Assembly: GCF_015206815.1 (NCBI RefSeq)
Contig: NZ_JADEXZ010000027.1
Coordinates: forward strand, 1 to 64,000
Reading direction: 5' to 3'
From: Fortiea sp. LEGE XX443
GTDB taxonomy: Bacteria > Cyanobacteriota > Cyanobacteriia > Cyanobacteriales > Nostocaceae
Length of the DNA: 64,000 bases
How positions within the stretch are numbered: position 1 is the stretch's first letter; each line of letters begins with the position of its first letter. This document shows positions 17,578 to 28,191 of the stretch, piece after piece. The notes under the pieces are model-generated. The model worked only from the letters and a program-made list of their open reading frames with translations. It was not told the origin of the DNA and ran no database searches. The position numbers and the translations under genes were made by a program.

Positions 17578-20203
17578 TTGGTAAGCTTTGAACTTGCAAC
17601 AAATCTAATTCGCGTTCAAAAATTTCATCAATTGGTAACATTTGACCATTGCTAGTCATAAATTTATGGTCTTTTGTCGCCCGAATTACGGAACCGTCCT
17701 CTAAGCAATACTCAAATACTTCCTGTTGTCCTCGATTATGCCACTGAGCGATCGCCTGTGTATACACATGACCATGACTATCAACGCTGAATACGCTGCA
17801 TTCAAGTTGTTTTTCGACAATTTCGCCAATGGGTATCAAGCCATATTCTACCGTCAAAACTTGTGTGTCATAGCTGAGGCAATATTCGGCGAACTTCAAC
17901 ATGTCTTCAAATAGCTTTTCGGCTACTTGCTTTTTCACACCGTTTTTTGTTGAACCATCAATAAATTTTTCCTGCTGCTTCTGCATTTCCGAGACTTTCT
18001 TTTTCCCCATCGCTCGGCGCAGCAAGTCAGCTTGTCCTAAAGAATAACCAGCCATATCTTGAGCAATTTTCATGATTTGCTCTTGATAGACCATGATGCC
18101 GTAGGTTTCATTTAATATTGGTTCTAAAATCTGACTTTCATAGTCAATATTTTCTCGTCCATGTTTGCGGTTAATAAATTTAGGAATCAAACCCGCATCT
18201 AAAGGGCCTGGTCGATAAAGTGCCAAAATAGAAGATATATCTTCGATGTTAGAGGGCTTCAAATCTCGGACTATCTGCTTCATCCCCGATGATTCTAATT
18301 GGAATATGCCTTCTAATTCTCCAGATTCTAAAAGTTCATAAGTTTTCTGCACATCTTTGGGTAGAGTTTTATGTTCTCCCTTAGCTAAAATCTTTTGCGC
18401 CTTTCTTTCTTGATTAGTTATCTCGTAAGGGTCAATTTTATAACCATTGCTTTGCTCAATCAAATCAATGGTTTTTTGAATCATCGTCAGGTTTCTTAAA
18501 CCTAAGAAGTCCATTTTTAATAAACCCATCGATTCCAAATCTTCCATGAAATATTGGGTAATAACTGAACCGTCATTATTTCTTTGTAGGGGAACAATTT
18601 CATCAAGAGGGTCAGCAGAAATTACCACTCCGGCTGCATGGACACCGAAAGTTTTGTTAGTTCCTTCAATCCGCATTGCCATATCAATCCAATGGCGAAC
18701 TTTCGGGTCATTATCATATTTTTCTTTAAACTCTGGTTCAGGAGTTTCATCAGAAATCATTACCTTGAGTTTTGTTGGTTTACCCCGCACCACCGGAATT
18801 AATTTCGCCATTTTGTCTGATTCCCCATAGGGAATATTTAATACTCTGGCGACATCTTTTAATACAGCTTTAGAAGTTAAACGGTTAAATGTAATAATTT
18901 GGGCAACTCTATCTGTGCCGTATTTTTCTGTTACGTAATCAATAACTTTATCACGTTGTTCAATACAAAAATCCGTATCAATATCAGGCATGGATTTACG
19001 TTCTGGATTCAAGAATCGCTCAAATAGTAATCCATGATGTACGGGGTCAATGTTGGTAATTCCCATTGTGTAGGCTACCAAAGAACCAGCCGCTGAACCT
19101 CGACCTGGCCCCACAGGAATATTATTATCCCTAGCAAATTTGATGTAGTCCCACACAACTAAAAAGTAGGTAGAAAAACCCATTTGCTGGAGCATTTTTA
19201 GTTCATATTCCAATCGCTCTTTATAGACTAAATCAACTTCACTACGAGATTTTCTGTTTAATTTTTCTAAAAGTCCGTTCCAAGCAACTTCTTCGACGTA
19301 AGTATCAGCAGTGTGACCGGAAGGAATCGGGAAATTAGGAATCTGAGGCTCACCCATAATTTGGTAAGGCTCAACTTTATCAGCAACTTCTTCTGTGGTA
19401 GCTATAGCTTCAGTAATTACATCTTCGGGTAAATGATCACGAAATAGCAGTCTCATTTCGTCAGCAGATTTGAGATATTCTGTACCGCTATAACGCATTC
19501 TGTTTTCTTCAACAATTAGCTTACCTGTTTGGATACAAAGCAAAGCGTCATGGGCTTCAACGTCAAAACAGGAAACAAAATGAGAGTCGTTAGTAGCAAT
19601 AAATTTTATACCTAACTCGCGCGCAATTTTGACAATTTCGACGTTAACAATTCGGTCTTCTTGAGAGCCGTGGTCTTGAATTTCTAAATAAAAATCATCA
19701 CCAAATACATCTTTATACCACTGGGCTACTTTTCTAGCGGCATCTGGTCTATTACTCAGAATTGCTTGGGGAATTTCGCCGCCTAAACATGCGCTAGTGA
19801 CAATCAAACCTTCATGATATTCTTTGAGTAATTCTTTATTGATGCAAGGACGAGAAAAAATACCTTTACCTTGTACACCTTGGAGGTGAGAAATAGTAGT
19901 TAATTTAACTAAATGTTTATATCCTTGATTATTTTTAGCTAGAACAACTTGATGATATTTGGGACGACGTTCTTGTTTTGCAATATCGCCGTTAATGATA
20001 TACATTTCATTGCCAATAATTGGCTTAACATTTTTGCTGCGACAAATTTTCAGTAGTTCCACAGCACCATACATGACACCATGATCGGTAACTGCGATCG
20101 CTTTTATCCCAAGTGCGATCGCGCTATCAATCAAATCTGGTAGCTGACTCGCCCCATCCAACAGACTGTAGTCACTGTGAATATGTAAAGGTACGAAAGA
20201 CAT
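17573..20203 (-). CDS. dnaE: DNA polymerase III alpha subunit, N-terminal half with split-intein N-fragment
   Basis: 876 aa from the ATG at 20203 ([17 protein letters not shown]); sixteen further upstream codons in the frame do not look like DnaE. It contains the PHP domain (HIHSDYS, DHG, NDSHF) and the polymerase palm catalytic residues (PDIDTDF). It then breaks off in the extein after KFAEY, where the N-part of the DnaE split intein starts. The C-half of the polymerase and the intein C-fragment are encoded elsewhere and joined by protein trans-splicing, as in Nostoc and Synechocystis. It is essential for replication. The convergent neighbour is desB. Confidence 0.96.
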   Translation of the reverse strand: MSFVPLHIHSDYSLLDGASQLPDLIDSAIALGIKAIAVTDHGVMYGAVELLKICRSKNVKPIIGNEMYIINGDIAKQERRPKYHQVVLAKNNQGYKHLVKLTTISHLQGVQGKGIFSRPCINKELLKEYHEGLIVTSACLGGEIPQAILSNRPDAARKVAQWYKDVFGDDFYLEIQDHGSQEDRIVNVEIVKIARELGIKFIATNDSHFVSCFDVEAHDALLCIQTGKLIVEENRMRYSGTEYLKSADEMRLLFRDHLPEDVITEAIATTEEVADKVEPYQIMGEPQIPNFPIPSGHTADTYVEEVAWNGLLEKLNRKSRSEVDLVYKERLEYELKMLQQMGFSTYFLVVWDYIKFARDNNIPVGPGRGSAAGSLVAYTMGITNIDPVHHGLLFERFLNPERKSMPDIDTDFCIEQRDKVIDYVTEKYGTDRVAQIITFNRLTSKAVLKDVARVLNIPYGESDKMAKLIPVVRGKPTKLKVMISDETPEPEFKEKYDNDPKVRHWIDMAMRIEGTNKTFGVHAAGVVISADPLDEIVPLQRNNDGSVITQYFMEDLESMGLLKMDFLGLRNLTMIQKTIDLIEQSNGYKIDPYEITNQERKAQKILAKGEHKTLPKDVQKTYELLESGELEGIFQLESSGMKQIVRDLKPSNIEDISSILALYRPGPLDAGLIPKFINRKHGRENIDYESQILEPILNETYGIMVYQEQIMKIAQDMAGYSLGQADLLRRAMGKKKVSEMQKQQEKFIDGSTKNGVKKQVAEKLFEDMLKFAEYCLSYDTQVLTVEYGLIPIGEIVEKQLECSVFSVDSHGHVYTQAIAQWHNRGQQEVFEYCLEDGSVIRATKDHKFMTSNGQMLPIDEIFERELDLLQVQSLPK
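17576..17881 (-). other. DnaE split intein, N-terminal fragment (102 aa)
   Basis: The last 102 residues of the frame begin with the splice-site Cys ([14 protein letters not shown]) and include block B (ATKDHKFMT), ending LQVQSLPK. They closely resemble the well-known Nostoc punctiforme DnaE-N intein (CLSYETEILTVEYG...). The N-extein junction residue is Tyr (AEY|C). Confidence 0.95.
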
Positions 20204-20681
20204 ACGACTCAAACCCCAAGCTGATTGTATAACCCTGACGAGCAGAAGCAACGGAATCTTAGATTAGCTTGTTTATGTAAATTTCACTTCCGCAACGGTT
20301 GTTTTAATAGTTACATTAGTTCAATTACATCGAACGCAATTTTTAAACCTCATACAGAAAGCCAATTTGAGCGTTTATTTCCTAACACAAACTAAAAATC
20401 ATAAGTTTTTGAGTAAAAAGCTTATGTAGCAAGGCTTTGCGATTATGATCTGGAGAGAGTGATAAAAGAGGGTTAAGAGACTTGCTTTAAAAGTAGCGAT
20501 CGCCATTACTTAAGCTGTAAGTATTGATTTAAATGACTTCTAATTTTCTACAATTAAAGTAAAATTGTTGACTGTGCCACTTTATCGGGCGGAATGTATG
20601 CTTAAAAACAAATAACCAAAAAGTGGTGGCAATATAGCAGTTTTGCCCAAAAATTACATCTACCCAAAACTTTTCTCCCAC
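20204..20681. other. Divergent intergenic region, dnaE and sensor kinase
   Basis: About 480 bp with no coding frame of note. A HIP1-like octamer lies near 20496. Both promoters should lie here; no operator is recognisable. Confidence 0.35.
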
Positions 20682-21827
20682 ATGAGTTCACTATCACCCC
20701 GCTCTGACAAAATTTTAGTTGTCGATGATTCACCAGATAACGTATTTTTAATCAAAACCATACTTGAAGAAGAAGGTTATACAGTTAGCACCGCAGAAAA
20801 CGGTATTGTAGCATTAGCACAATTAGAAGCATCTCCTTGCGACTTAGTATTGCTGGATTTAATGATGCCAGGAATGGACGGCTATGAAGTCACCAAGCAC
20901 ATCCGCGGTGAGATGAACTTGCAGCAATATATCCCAATTCTGTTGATTACGGCTCACGATGCACCAAACGTCGCGCATGGATTAGATTTGGGCGCTGATG
21001 ATTTTATTCGTAAACCTGTGACAGTGGATGAATTGATGGCAAGAGTGCGATCGCTTTTGCGGTTGAAGCATAGTATGGATGAACGTGATGAAATTGCGCG
21101 TCAGCGAGAAGATTTTGTGTCCCGTCTTACCCATGACTTACGTACTCCTCTAGTCGCTGCCGATCGCATGTTAATGCTGTTTGAGCAGGGTGCATTGGGT
21201 AACTTATCGCCGCAAATGCAAGAAGCAATTACCATTATGGCTCGTAGCAATACTAACTTGCTGTCAATGGTAAACACCTTATTAGAAGTTTATCGGTTTG
21301 AAGCCGGACGCAAAACCCTGGCGTTTCAACCAGTCGATTTAAAGCGGTTAGTCGAAGAAGTAGTTGGCGAACTAACACCCTTAGCACAAGCTAAAGCACT
21401 GACTATCACACTGGATTATGCTGAGGATTTAGCAACTAGCACAATCATGGGCGATCGCTTAGAACTACACCGCCTGTTAACTAACCTCATAGGTAATGCG
21501 ATCAAATTTACTGAATCTGGCTATGTAGCTATTCGCCTCTCACCCGTAAAAGAAATTAACGAAATTTCCTCTTCTGGAGCCTCGTCACCAGCCTCTAGTA
21601 ATGACTATATTAATATTGTAGTAGTCGATACAGGCTCAGGTATTCCGCCTGAAGAACAAACCACCTTGTTTCAAAGATTTCGTCAAGGTAGCCACAAAAG
21701 TTCTGGTAGTGGGTTAGGACTATACCTTTCTCGTCGTATTGTCGAAGCACATCAAGGCCAGATTTTTGTGAATTCTGTATTAAGTAAGGGGAGTGAATTT
21801 ATTGTGCATTTACCATTTAAACTATGA
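20682..21827 (+). CDS. Response regulator-histidine kinase hybrid (REC-HisKA-HATPase)
   Basis: About 381 aa from the ATG at 20682 (MSSLSPRSDKILVVDD); a TTG start 13 codons upstream is possible but less likely. The receiver domain (about 10-125) has the acidic pair in VVDDS and the phospho-acceptor Asp in LVLLDLMMPGMDG, with the conserved Lys in FIRKP. The HisKA H-box is SRLTHDLRTPL. The HATPase shows NLIGNAIKFT, DTGSGIP and GSGLGLYL. No transmembrane segment, so cytoplasmic. It receives phosphate on the N-terminal REC and probably passes signal to an unlinked regulator; the stimulus is unknown. Confidence 0.88.
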   Translation: MSSLSPRSDKILVVDDSPDNVFLIKTILEEEGYTVSTAENGIVALAQLEASPCDLVLLDLMMPGMDGYEVTKHIRGEMNLQQYIPILLITAHDAPNVAHGLDLGADDFIRKPVTVDELMARVRSLLRLKHSMDERDEIARQREDFVSRLTHDLRTPLVAADRMLMLFEQGALGNLSPQMQEAITIMARSNTNLLSMVNTLLEVYRFEAGRKTLAFQPVDLKRLVEEVVGELTPLAQAKALTITLDYAEDLATSTIMGDRLELHRLLTNLIGNAIKFTESGYVAIRLSPVKEINEISSSGASSPASSNDYINIVVVDTGSGIPPEEQTTLFQRFRQGSHKSSGSGLGLYLSRRIVEAHQGQIFVNSVLSKGSEFIVHLPFKL

Positions 21828-22124
21828 AAAAATAATTAATGATAAATTATGAGTTATGTATTTTTTTGATTGCCTAACTCATAATTTATTATTTTTTATT
21901 CAGATTAATCATCAAAAACTTTTAGAGCCAGGTATTTATAATTATTAGAAATTTTGAAACAAAAATATTATCTTTAAAAAATACATTTTTATATAATAAT
22001 CATCTCACCCAAGATTTTACTATAGGACTGATATTTGACTTCTGAACAAAACTCAGTACACTTAAACAGTATTATTCTCTACTCACTACCAATACTTTTC
22101 GGATAAAGGTTTGGTCATCCTAGA

Positions 22125-22215
22125 TTCAGATCCCCCCGCCTGCGGCGACCCCCTTAAAAAGGGGGTAGAAGAGGGTTATTAGCCCCCTTTTTAAGAGGAG
22201 TTGGGGGGATCTGAA
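22125..22215. repeat. Palindromic intergenic repeat with nested G/C stems
   Basis: ttcagatcccccc (22125-22137) is the inverse of ggggggatctgaa (22203-22215). Inside are the stems cccccttaaaaaggggg (22149-22165) and a further C-run tract. The 91-bp unit can fold as a long cruciform. Similar units are widespread in Nostoc genomes. It is 90 bp before the aldehyde dehydrogenase gene. Confidence 0.75.
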
Positions 22216-22306
22216 CGAGATGGAGATATTAACCGAAATGTATTGTACTCACTACTCCCAGAGCTAATTTTAAGAATCAAACCTGATTCCTATATAGGAG
22301 AACATA

Positions 22307-23689
22307 ATGATTACCGCTGAATCATCTAATATTACTGAGCTTATTCAGAAGCAACGCCAATTTTTCCAGACTGGCAAAACTAAAGATATTGCCTTCCGAA
22401 TAGAAAAACTCAAAACCCTCAAGCAAGCGATAATTGATAACGAAAAAGCTATTGTCCAAGCTCTGCACGGGGATTTACATAAACCTGAATTCGAGACTTA
22501 CGCTACAGAAATTGGTGTTATCAAAGAAATTGATTATGCGATCAAAAATCTTCACTCATGGACTAAACCTAAAAAAGCAGAAGTTTCCTTAGACTTTTTT
22601 TCCTACTCGGCTAAAATTTGTTCTGAACCTCTAGGAGTCGTTTTAATTATCGGCCCCTGGAATTATCCCTTTAATTTAATTATTGCACCCTTAGTAGGTG
22701 CGATCGCCGCAGGTAATTGCTCAATTCTTAAGCCTTCGGAAATTGCACCCCACACCTCTAGTTTGTTAACCCAGATGATGGGTAAATATTTTGAACCAGA
22801 GTTTATTGCTGTAGTTGAAGGTGGTGTAGAAGCCAGTCAAAAGCTTTTAGCAGAAAAGTTCGATCATATCTTTTTTACTGGTGGTACTGCTGTCGGCAAA
22901 ATTGTCATGACAGCAGCGGCAAAACATCTCACACCAGTTACTTTAGAATTAGGTGGCAAAAGCCCTTGTATTGTTGATGCTGATGTAAATTTAGAACATA
23001 CAGTCAGACGCATCACTTGGGGGAAATTTATTAATGCTGGACAAACTTGTGTGGCTCCAGACTATCTTTTAGTTGATAAAAAAATTAAACAAGATTTACT
23101 GAATGGCTTGAAAAAAAGCCTCACAGAATTTTATGGTGATCATCCGGCTAATAGTCCTGATTATGCCAGAATTATTAGTCAAAAACATTATGAAAGGTTA
23201 GCCAATTTCCTCAATCAAGGTAAAGTTATTGCTGGTGGAGAAACAAAACCAGAAGAACGCTACATTGCGCCCACAATAATTGATCAAGTTTCTCTAACAG
23301 ATCCTGTGATGGAAGAAGAAATTTTTGGCCCAATTTTACCTGTAATTGAGTATACAGATATTACAGAAGCGATCGCCTTAATTAATTCCAAACCAAAACC
23401 CTTAGCTTTATACCTATTCACCCAAAACAAAAACCTGCAACAGCGAGTTTTACAAGAAACTTCCTCTGGTGGTGTATGTATCAACGACACAGTAATGCAC
23501 GTTGGGGTTTCATCTTTACCCTTTGGTGGTGTAGGTGATAGCGGCATTGGCAGCTATCATGGTAAAGCTGGCTTTGACACTTTTTCCCACCATAAAAGTG
23601 TACTACGCAACTCATTCTGGTTGGATTTGAAATGGCGTTACGCTCCATATAAAGATAAATTATCCTTCCTCAAGCGACTAATTGGGTAA
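22307..23689 (+). CDS. Fatty aldehyde dehydrogenase (ALDH class 3-like)
   Basis: 460 aa. The catalytic Cys is in GQTCVAPDY, the general base Glu in LELGGKSPC, the nucleotide-binding loop in FTGGTAVGK, and the oxyanion residue in GPWNYPFN. The length and the hydrophobic-anchor-like C-terminus ([13 protein letters not shown]) match the class 3 fatty aldehyde dehydrogenases. In cyanobacteria this enzyme oxidises fatty aldehydes made in the alkane pathway. A good Shine-Dalgarno (aggaga) precedes the ATG. Confidence 0.9.
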   Translation: MITAESSNITELIQKQRQFFQTGKTKDIAFRIEKLKTLKQAIIDNEKAIVQALHGDLHKPEFETYATEIGVIKEIDYAIKNLHSWTKPKKAEVSLDFFSYSAKICSEPLGVVLIIGPWNYPFNLIIAPLVGAIAAGNCSILKPSEIAPHTSSLLTQMMGKYFEPEFIAVVEGGVEASQKLLAEKFDHIFFTGGTAVGKIVMTAAAKHLTPVTLELGGKSPCIVDADVNLEHTVRRITWGKFINAGQTCVAPDYLLVDKKIKQDLLNGLKKSLTEFYGDHPANSPDYARIISQKHYERLANFLNQGKVIAGGETKPEERYIAPTIIDQVSLTDPVMEEEIFGPILPVIEYTDITEAIALINSKPKPLALYLFTQNKNLQQRVLQETSSGGVCINDTVMHVGVSSLPFGGVGDSGIGSYHGKAGFDTFSHHKSVLRNSFWLDLKWRYAPYKDKLSFLKRLIG

Positions 23690-23693
23690 AAAA

Positions 23694-23724
23694 TGTAGAG
23701 ACGTTGCATTGCAACTTCTCTACA
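23694..23724. terminator. Shared hairpin between convergent genes
   Basis: tgtagagacgttgca at 23694-23708 pairs with tgcaacttctctaca (one mismatch). It lies in the 40-bp gap between the aldehyde dehydrogenase and the convergent oxidoreductase gene. A similar tgtagagacg stem is present at 52336-52365, so it belongs to a dispersed repeat family that may also serve as a bidirectional terminator. Confidence 0.55.
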
Positions 23725-23729
23725 AATAT

Positions 23730-24335
23730 CTAAAACCCAAAACCACTGCCATAACGCTCTTCAGCCCAAGGCTCACCTCGGCGATGATAGCCGTTGCGCT
23801 CCCAAAAACCTAGTTCTTCTTGATTGAGAAATTCCAAACCATTAATCCACTTGGCACTTTTCCAGGCGTAGAGGTGGGGTACAACTAACCGCATTGGGCC
23901 ACCGTGTTCTGCGGGTAATGGCTCTCCAAATAATTGAAAAGCAAAGAAATTTTCTTCCCGTACAAAGTCTTCGATTGTGATATTTGTGGTGTAGCCGCCA
24001 TAGCAATGTTCCATTACATGGGCTACTTGTGGCTCTACCTCAATCAAATTCATGAGGTCTGTCACCTTAACGCCAGTCCACTTGACATCCAGTTTCGACC
24101 AGCGCGTGACACAGTGGAAATCTGCTGTAAATTCGTGCTGTGGTAGCGCCAGAAAATCTGACCAAGTGAAGATAGCCGATTTGGCCAAACCCCAAACGCG
24201 AAATTCCCAGCCTTCTATACTAACTTGGGGTGTTGCACCATAGGTTAATACAGGGAAACCCTTTGCTAGGTGTTGTCCTGGAGGGACACGTTCTCCCTGT
24301 TCTTGATCTGGTTTACGAAAAAATTTTCCTAACAT
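23730..24335 (-). CDS. Sulfite oxidase-like molybdopterin oxidoreductase
   Basis: 201 aa. The Mo-ligand Cys is in DFHCVTRWSK, followed by WTGV and the pterin-contacting residues in GYTTNI and HLYAWKSAKWI. This is the SUOX/MsrP fold without heme or dimerisation domain. No signal peptide is visible, so unlike MsrP it appears cytoplasmic. The substrate is unknown. The convergent neighbour is the aldehyde dehydrogenase. moaA, needed for its cofactor, lies at 59.8 kb. Confidence 0.85.
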   Translation of the reverse strand: MLGKFFRKPDQEQGERVPPGQHLAKGFPVLTYGATPQVSIEGWEFRVWGLAKSAIFTWSDFLALPQHEFTADFHCVTRWSKLDVKWTGVKVTDLMNLIEVEPQVAHVMEHCYGGYTTNITIEDFVREENFFAFQLFGEPLPAEHGGPMRLVVPHLYAWKSAKWINGLEFLNQEELGFWERNGYHRRGEPWAEERYGSGFGF

Positions 24336-24723
24336 ACTCTCAGTAAAATCAGTTTATTTGAGATACTGGGCTATTTTGAGATGACTTTTAAACCGTATCC
24401 TAACTGTGCTAGAGAGCCTGAGCATCAACAACTAGACTCAGGAAGAAAAGGAATATTAATTTTGCTGAACACCTAATCATTAGGATATCCAGATCCGTTA
24501 CTGTTGATTATGATTATCTGATCATCAGTCATGGGTAAGAGGTAATGGATAATGGATTTTTCTGATTATTCATTACCGATTTTTTATTTACCCACTACGT
24601 ATGACTGTTAATTGATTCAGGCAATCTAGGAAAAACTTTTGAAAAATCGTTAAAAAGCCTGAGCGGTGACTTTTACCGCTCAAATCTTCGGTGATGCTAT
24701 TATTTTTCCCTAATGGGAAATTA
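24336..24723. other. Intergenic region with rpmF terminator, otherwise non-coding
   Basis: About 390 bp containing direct and inverted fragments of simple repeats around 24520-24600 (the GGTAATGGATAATGG type). No gene is seen. The terminator of rpmF is described separately. Confidence 0.4.
24651..24681 (-). terminator. Rho-independent terminator of rpmF
   Basis: gagcggt/accgctc (24661-24667 with 24675-24681) forms a 7-bp stem with a 7-nt loop. On the minus strand it is followed by aggcttttta, giving a T run. It lies 43 bp past the rpmF stop codon. Confidence 0.8.
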
Positions 24724-24894
24724 TTATTCTTCGTCCTCGTCTTCAGCGGTAGGATATACAAATGTAGAACGTCCAGTCAAAATTGACTTGCCAAGAGAGA
24801 GAGCTTTTTGAGCTTCAACAACAGCTTTGTGTCTCCAGGTAGCTCGACGTTTATCTCGTTTAGATTTGGAAGTTTTCTTCTTAGGAACAGCCAT
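24724..24894 (-). CDS. rpmF: 50S ribosomal protein L32
   Basis: 56 aa starting [18 protein letters not shown], the typical bL32 opening, with a short acidic tail (EDEDEE). Longer upstream reading has no L32 homology, so the ATG at 24894 is the start. It belongs to the zinc-free form: the Cys pairs found in many bL32 proteins are absent. Its terminator is recognised downstream. Confidence 0.95.
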   Translation of the reverse strand: MAVPKKKTSKSKRDKRRATWRHKAVVEAQKALSLGKSILTGRSTFVYPTAEDEDEE

Positions 24895-25010
24895 AGTAGC
24901 GGATATCGCAATTTTTGACAACCTTTTTATTCTAAGCCATCTATTGGCATCTGTAATGGTATTCCCATTGCAAATATTCAGAATGCCGAGAAGTGCTGAG
25001 GGCAAAAGTA

Positions 25011-25520
25011 TTATGGTGTGACATCTGACGGCGCAACCGTATTAATTGGAGCCACGGGAACGGGGTTGGTTGGTGTTTTTTCAAAAAATAAGAGCGATCG
25101 CGCCATTTTAAAATAAGTTGCCCAACGTTGAGCATCAGGACGAGAACGCCATTGGGGACGACTGACTTCTAAGGACAAAATTGGCGCGATCGCACCGTAA
25201 CTTTGTACGGAAACGATAATTGATACATCTGTAGCTAATATATCTTGATCAAAACTGCGTTGCGCGGCGGCTCTAGCCGTTGCTTCGGCCCTGTGCAGTG
25301 TAGTTTCATAGTTTTCATCTGGTAATCTGTCAATAATTAGGTCAACTCTAGCAGTGTAAGCTCTGACTATCTGTGGTGTGATTGTTTCTACCACAATCCA
25401 TGCAGGTACAGTAGAGAAGAGCAAAAGTATTAATGGAAATCTCCGGATTTTTTTGGCAATTTGGCTAATAAATAAACAAGGAATGATCGATGATAGTTGA
25501 TAAGCAACATTCCTGGTCAT
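25011..25520 (-). CDS. Conserved cyanobacterial hypothetical protein with N-terminal membrane anchor
   Basis: 169 aa. A basic stretch and a hydrophobic segment ([18 protein letters not shown], about 27-44) suggest a signal anchor or uncleaved signal. The rest is a compact domain with the tract [26 protein letters not shown] near the C-terminus. I cannot name a family or a catalytic site. It is 117 bp upstream of rpmF on the same strand and may share its transcript. Confidence 0.7.
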   Translation of the reverse strand: MTRNVAYQLSSIIPCLFISQIAKKIRRFPLILLLFSTVPAWIVVETITPQIVRAYTARVDLIIDRLPDENYETTLHRAEATARAAAQRSFDQDILATDVSIIVSVQSYGAIAPILSLEVSRPQWRSRPDAQRWATYFKMARSLLFFEKTPTNPVPVAPINTVAPSDVTP

Positions 25521-25719
25521 AATCTTAAAGCTCCTGACTATTCATGGCCTGTAATTGAAATTGTCTGAGAATTTTTACTGAAATTAAAGGCAATAAAAAT
25601 TACTTAGTTTTTTGGGTTCAGCAAGAATCCCATAGACTATAAGACATAGGTTAGCTTTGTTTTTTCAGCAAAGCCAACCGCAATTTTAGGCAAGTCAACC
25701 ACAACCTACAAAGAGCGGG

Positions 25720-27654
25720 ATGGCAAATTACTGGGCGATCGCGATCGGCATAAATCAATATCAATTTTTTCAACCTTTACGTTGCGCCCAAGCTGATGCC
25801 GAGGCGCTAAAAAACTTTTTGGTTCAAGAAGCGGACTTTACACCCCAACGCTGTCTATTAATGACAGACACTTCGCCACCAATTGGTGATAGATCAACTT
25901 ATCCGACAAAAGAAAATATTCTGCTGTTGCTGGAAGATTTGGCGGCAGCATGTTGGCAACCAGAAGACCATGTATGGTTTTTCTTTAGCGGTTATGGTGT
26001 CAACTACGCAGGACAAGACTACCTGATGCCTGTGGAAGGGAATCCACAATTGGTTCAAGAAACTGCCATAGAAGTGCGATCGCTAATGCAAAGCCTGCAA
26101 GTAGCTGAAGTAAATGTTTTGGTCTTGCTGGATATTAACCGCGCTTCTAGTACCCAAGCAGACGCAACCGTCGGGCAAGAAACCATTGAACTAGCAAAAG
26201 AATTACAACTGGCAACTATTCTTTCTTGTGAACCAGAGCAATTTTCTCGTGAAAGTAGTGAGCTAGGTTACGGATTTTTTACGGCTGCATTGTTAGCAGC
26301 TTTGCGTTCTGGTCATGGCAGCAATTTGGCAGACTTAAACAGCTACTTAAGTGATTTTACACCGGAATTATGTCAACACTATTGGCGGCCTACACAAAAC
26401 CCAGTAGCGATCGTACCATCTGATCCCCCTGCCATCTTGCCCCATCAAGAGGTGAATCACCCCACTACAGCAGTCCCCAGTACGCTAGAACCAACTGAAA
26501 CCCCACCCCATGAATTAGGCGAAGAAGAAGGAAGTATTTTTCCAGAGGAAAACTTTGTTGTGGCTTTGGCGGCTCCCCCCTTAGCGCCAACGTCACCCAA
26601 AAATACAGCTAAGTCTCCTCAAATCCCTACATGGGGAGAATCCCCAGCCTTACAGTCTTTTATTGGTGAGCGATCCCCGCAGTTGAAGTCGCCAAATTTC
26701 ACCTTGGGAGAAGAACAACAATTCTCTCAGTCACCAGACTTAGTAGCCAAAGAACAGTATTTCAACCAGCAACCTCAAGAAACAGGTTTGGGAGGTAGGT
26801 TCATTCCCGATGTTCCTCAACCCTACATTTCTCGTTTACCTGAAAAAAAGACAACCTCATTGTGGCAACAGTTTGTCTTTTGGAGCGGAGGAACGATGTT
26901 GGTAGTAGCTTTAGTGACAGTAGTTTTTCTCCGCAATCAAGAAAAATTTGTTGCAGGTCGAGAGATATTGTCAGCCTCACCTGATGATCGGTCTGAGGAA
27001 TCTGAGTTAATTTCAGCCAAAAATCAATCTAATGCCCAAATAGCCTCTCATTCTGAGTCAAAAAAGCGAAATCAAGCGGTATTAGACCTAGCGAAAATGT
27101 CTCTCAGACAAACTCAAGCCAGCGACCTCAGTTTAGCGATCGCTACGGCGCGGAAGATTCAGCCAGGGGAACCGCTTTACGAACAAGCGCAGGAAAATAT
27201 TAATATTTGGAGCAATATGATCCTTAATTTAGCTGAGGGTCGTGCCAAGCAAAGACAATATACCAACGCCATTGCGGCGGCACAGTTAATCAGCAAGGAA
27301 GGCTCACTCTATCCCCAAGCACAAGCAGCTATTAAGCAGTGGCGACAAGAAGCCAAGCAATATCTTGCTAACAAAACTTTGCTAGATGCAGCTAATGGCT
27401 TAATTAAGCCAGGACAAGCATCTACTTATAATCGTGCTATTGAAGTTGCCAAGCGAGTCCCCCAAGGTCAACCAGGATTTGATTTGGCACAAAAATCAAT
27501 GAATAAATGGAGCGAAAAGATTTTAGACTTGGCGAAAAGCCGTGCTGCGGAAGGTGATCCCCAAGCTGCGATCGCAGCCGCAACTTTAGTTCCAGAGGTC
27601 ACATCTGTTTACGAAGATGCTCAAGAAGCCATCCGCAAATGGCAAAAAAAATAG
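25720..27654 (+). CDS. Caspase-like (orthocaspase p20) protein lacking the catalytic dyad, with TM segment and C-terminal repeats
   Basis: 644 aa. The N-terminal peptidase C14-like domain (1-240) opens MANYWAIAIGINQY, the hallmark of this family. The His of the SGHG motif is replaced by Tyr92 (FFSGYGVN). The Cys of the DxC motif is replaced by Asn140 (LLDINRASS). It should therefore be a pseudo-protease. A low-complexity Pro/Ser/Gln linker leads to one transmembrane segment near residues 388-405. The C-terminal half carries repeats of the form LDLAKSRAAEGDPQAAIAAA, ending in KW, reminiscent of TPR-like helical pairs. It is probably a membrane scaffold or regulator. Confidence 0.82.
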   Translation: MANYWAIAIGINQYQFFQPLRCAQADAEALKNFLVQEADFTPQRCLLMTDTSPPIGDRSTYPTKENILLLLEDLAAACWQPEDHVWFFFSGYGVNYAGQDYLMPVEGNPQLVQETAIEVRSLMQSLQVAEVNVLVLLDINRASSTQADATVGQETIELAKELQLATILSCEPEQFSRESSELGYGFFTAALLAALRSGHGSNLADLNSYLSDFTPELCQHYWRPTQNPVAIVPSDPPAILPHQEVNHPTTAVPSTLEPTETPPHELGEEEGSIFPEENFVVALAAPPLAPTSPKNTAKSPQIPTWGESPALQSFIGERSPQLKSPNFTLGEEQQFSQSPDLVAKEQYFNQQPQETGLGGRFIPDVPQPYISRLPEKKTTSLWQQFVFWSGGTMLVVALVTVVFLRNQEKFVAGREILSASPDDRSEESELISAKNQSNAQIASHSESKKRNQAVLDLAKMSLRQTQASDLSLAIATARKIQPGEPLYEQAQENINIWSNMILNLAEGRAKQRQYTNAIAAAQLISKEGSLYPQAQAAIKQWRQEAKQYLANKTLLDAANGLIKPGQASTYNRAIEVAKRVPQGQPGFDLAQKSMNKWSEKILDLAKSRAAEGDPQAAIAAATLVPEVTSVYEDAQEAIRKWQKK

Positions 27655-27813
27655 TTATTAGTCAAAAGCCAATAGTCCAGAGTCAAGAGTAATTAGCTTT
27701 GACTCTGGATTATTGACCATTGATTTCTTATATAGCTGTAGTCAGATATACAAAGACAGTGTTGATAGCTCAAAGATTTGAAAAACTGGGTTTACACTCA
27801 GTATTCTGCTGTA

Positions 27814-28191
27814 TTAGCAGTATTGCGAAACATCTTCACCGCATTCATCAGCTAAATAGCACATGGCGCGGAAACGCAAACTCACTACTTCTTCATATAA
27901 AGGGTTGAGTTTGCACATTGGCGGAATGTGTAATACGGTTTTGCCAAATAATTTAACATCACGCTCAAAAGGACATTGAGCCGGGATCATTTTGCACAAA
28001 CGATGAGCTAATTCGCTATCGCGCACTTGAATGTTGTCTAACCGCCGCCGTAGGGGTTTAAAAATATCAAAGCCTGACTGGGAATTTGGATGGTGCAGCT
28101 GGGTTACATGAGTTTTGCTAACCTCTGCCGGACTTATTGAAACCCAGCTTGCAAGAAAAATCTTTTTTGTGGTATTATCGAATACCTTCAT
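27814..28191 (-). CDS. Mo-dependent nitrogenase C-terminal-domain protein
   Basis: 125 aa. The C-terminal 70 residues match the Mo-nitro_C domain: LCKMIPAQCPFERDVKLFG, HIPPMCKLNPLYEEVV, LRFRAMCYLADECGED. The conserved cysteines could bind a metal. In cyanobacteria the domain occurs in free-standing form as here, and its biochemical role is not established. No other nif gene is in the window. Confidence 0.85.
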   Translation of the reverse strand: MKVFDNTTKKIFLASWVSISPAEVSKTHVTQLHHPNSQSGFDIFKPLRRRLDNIQVRDSELAHRLCKMIPAQCPFERDVKLFGKTVLHIPPMCKLNPLYEEVVSLRFRAMCYLADECGEDVSQYC

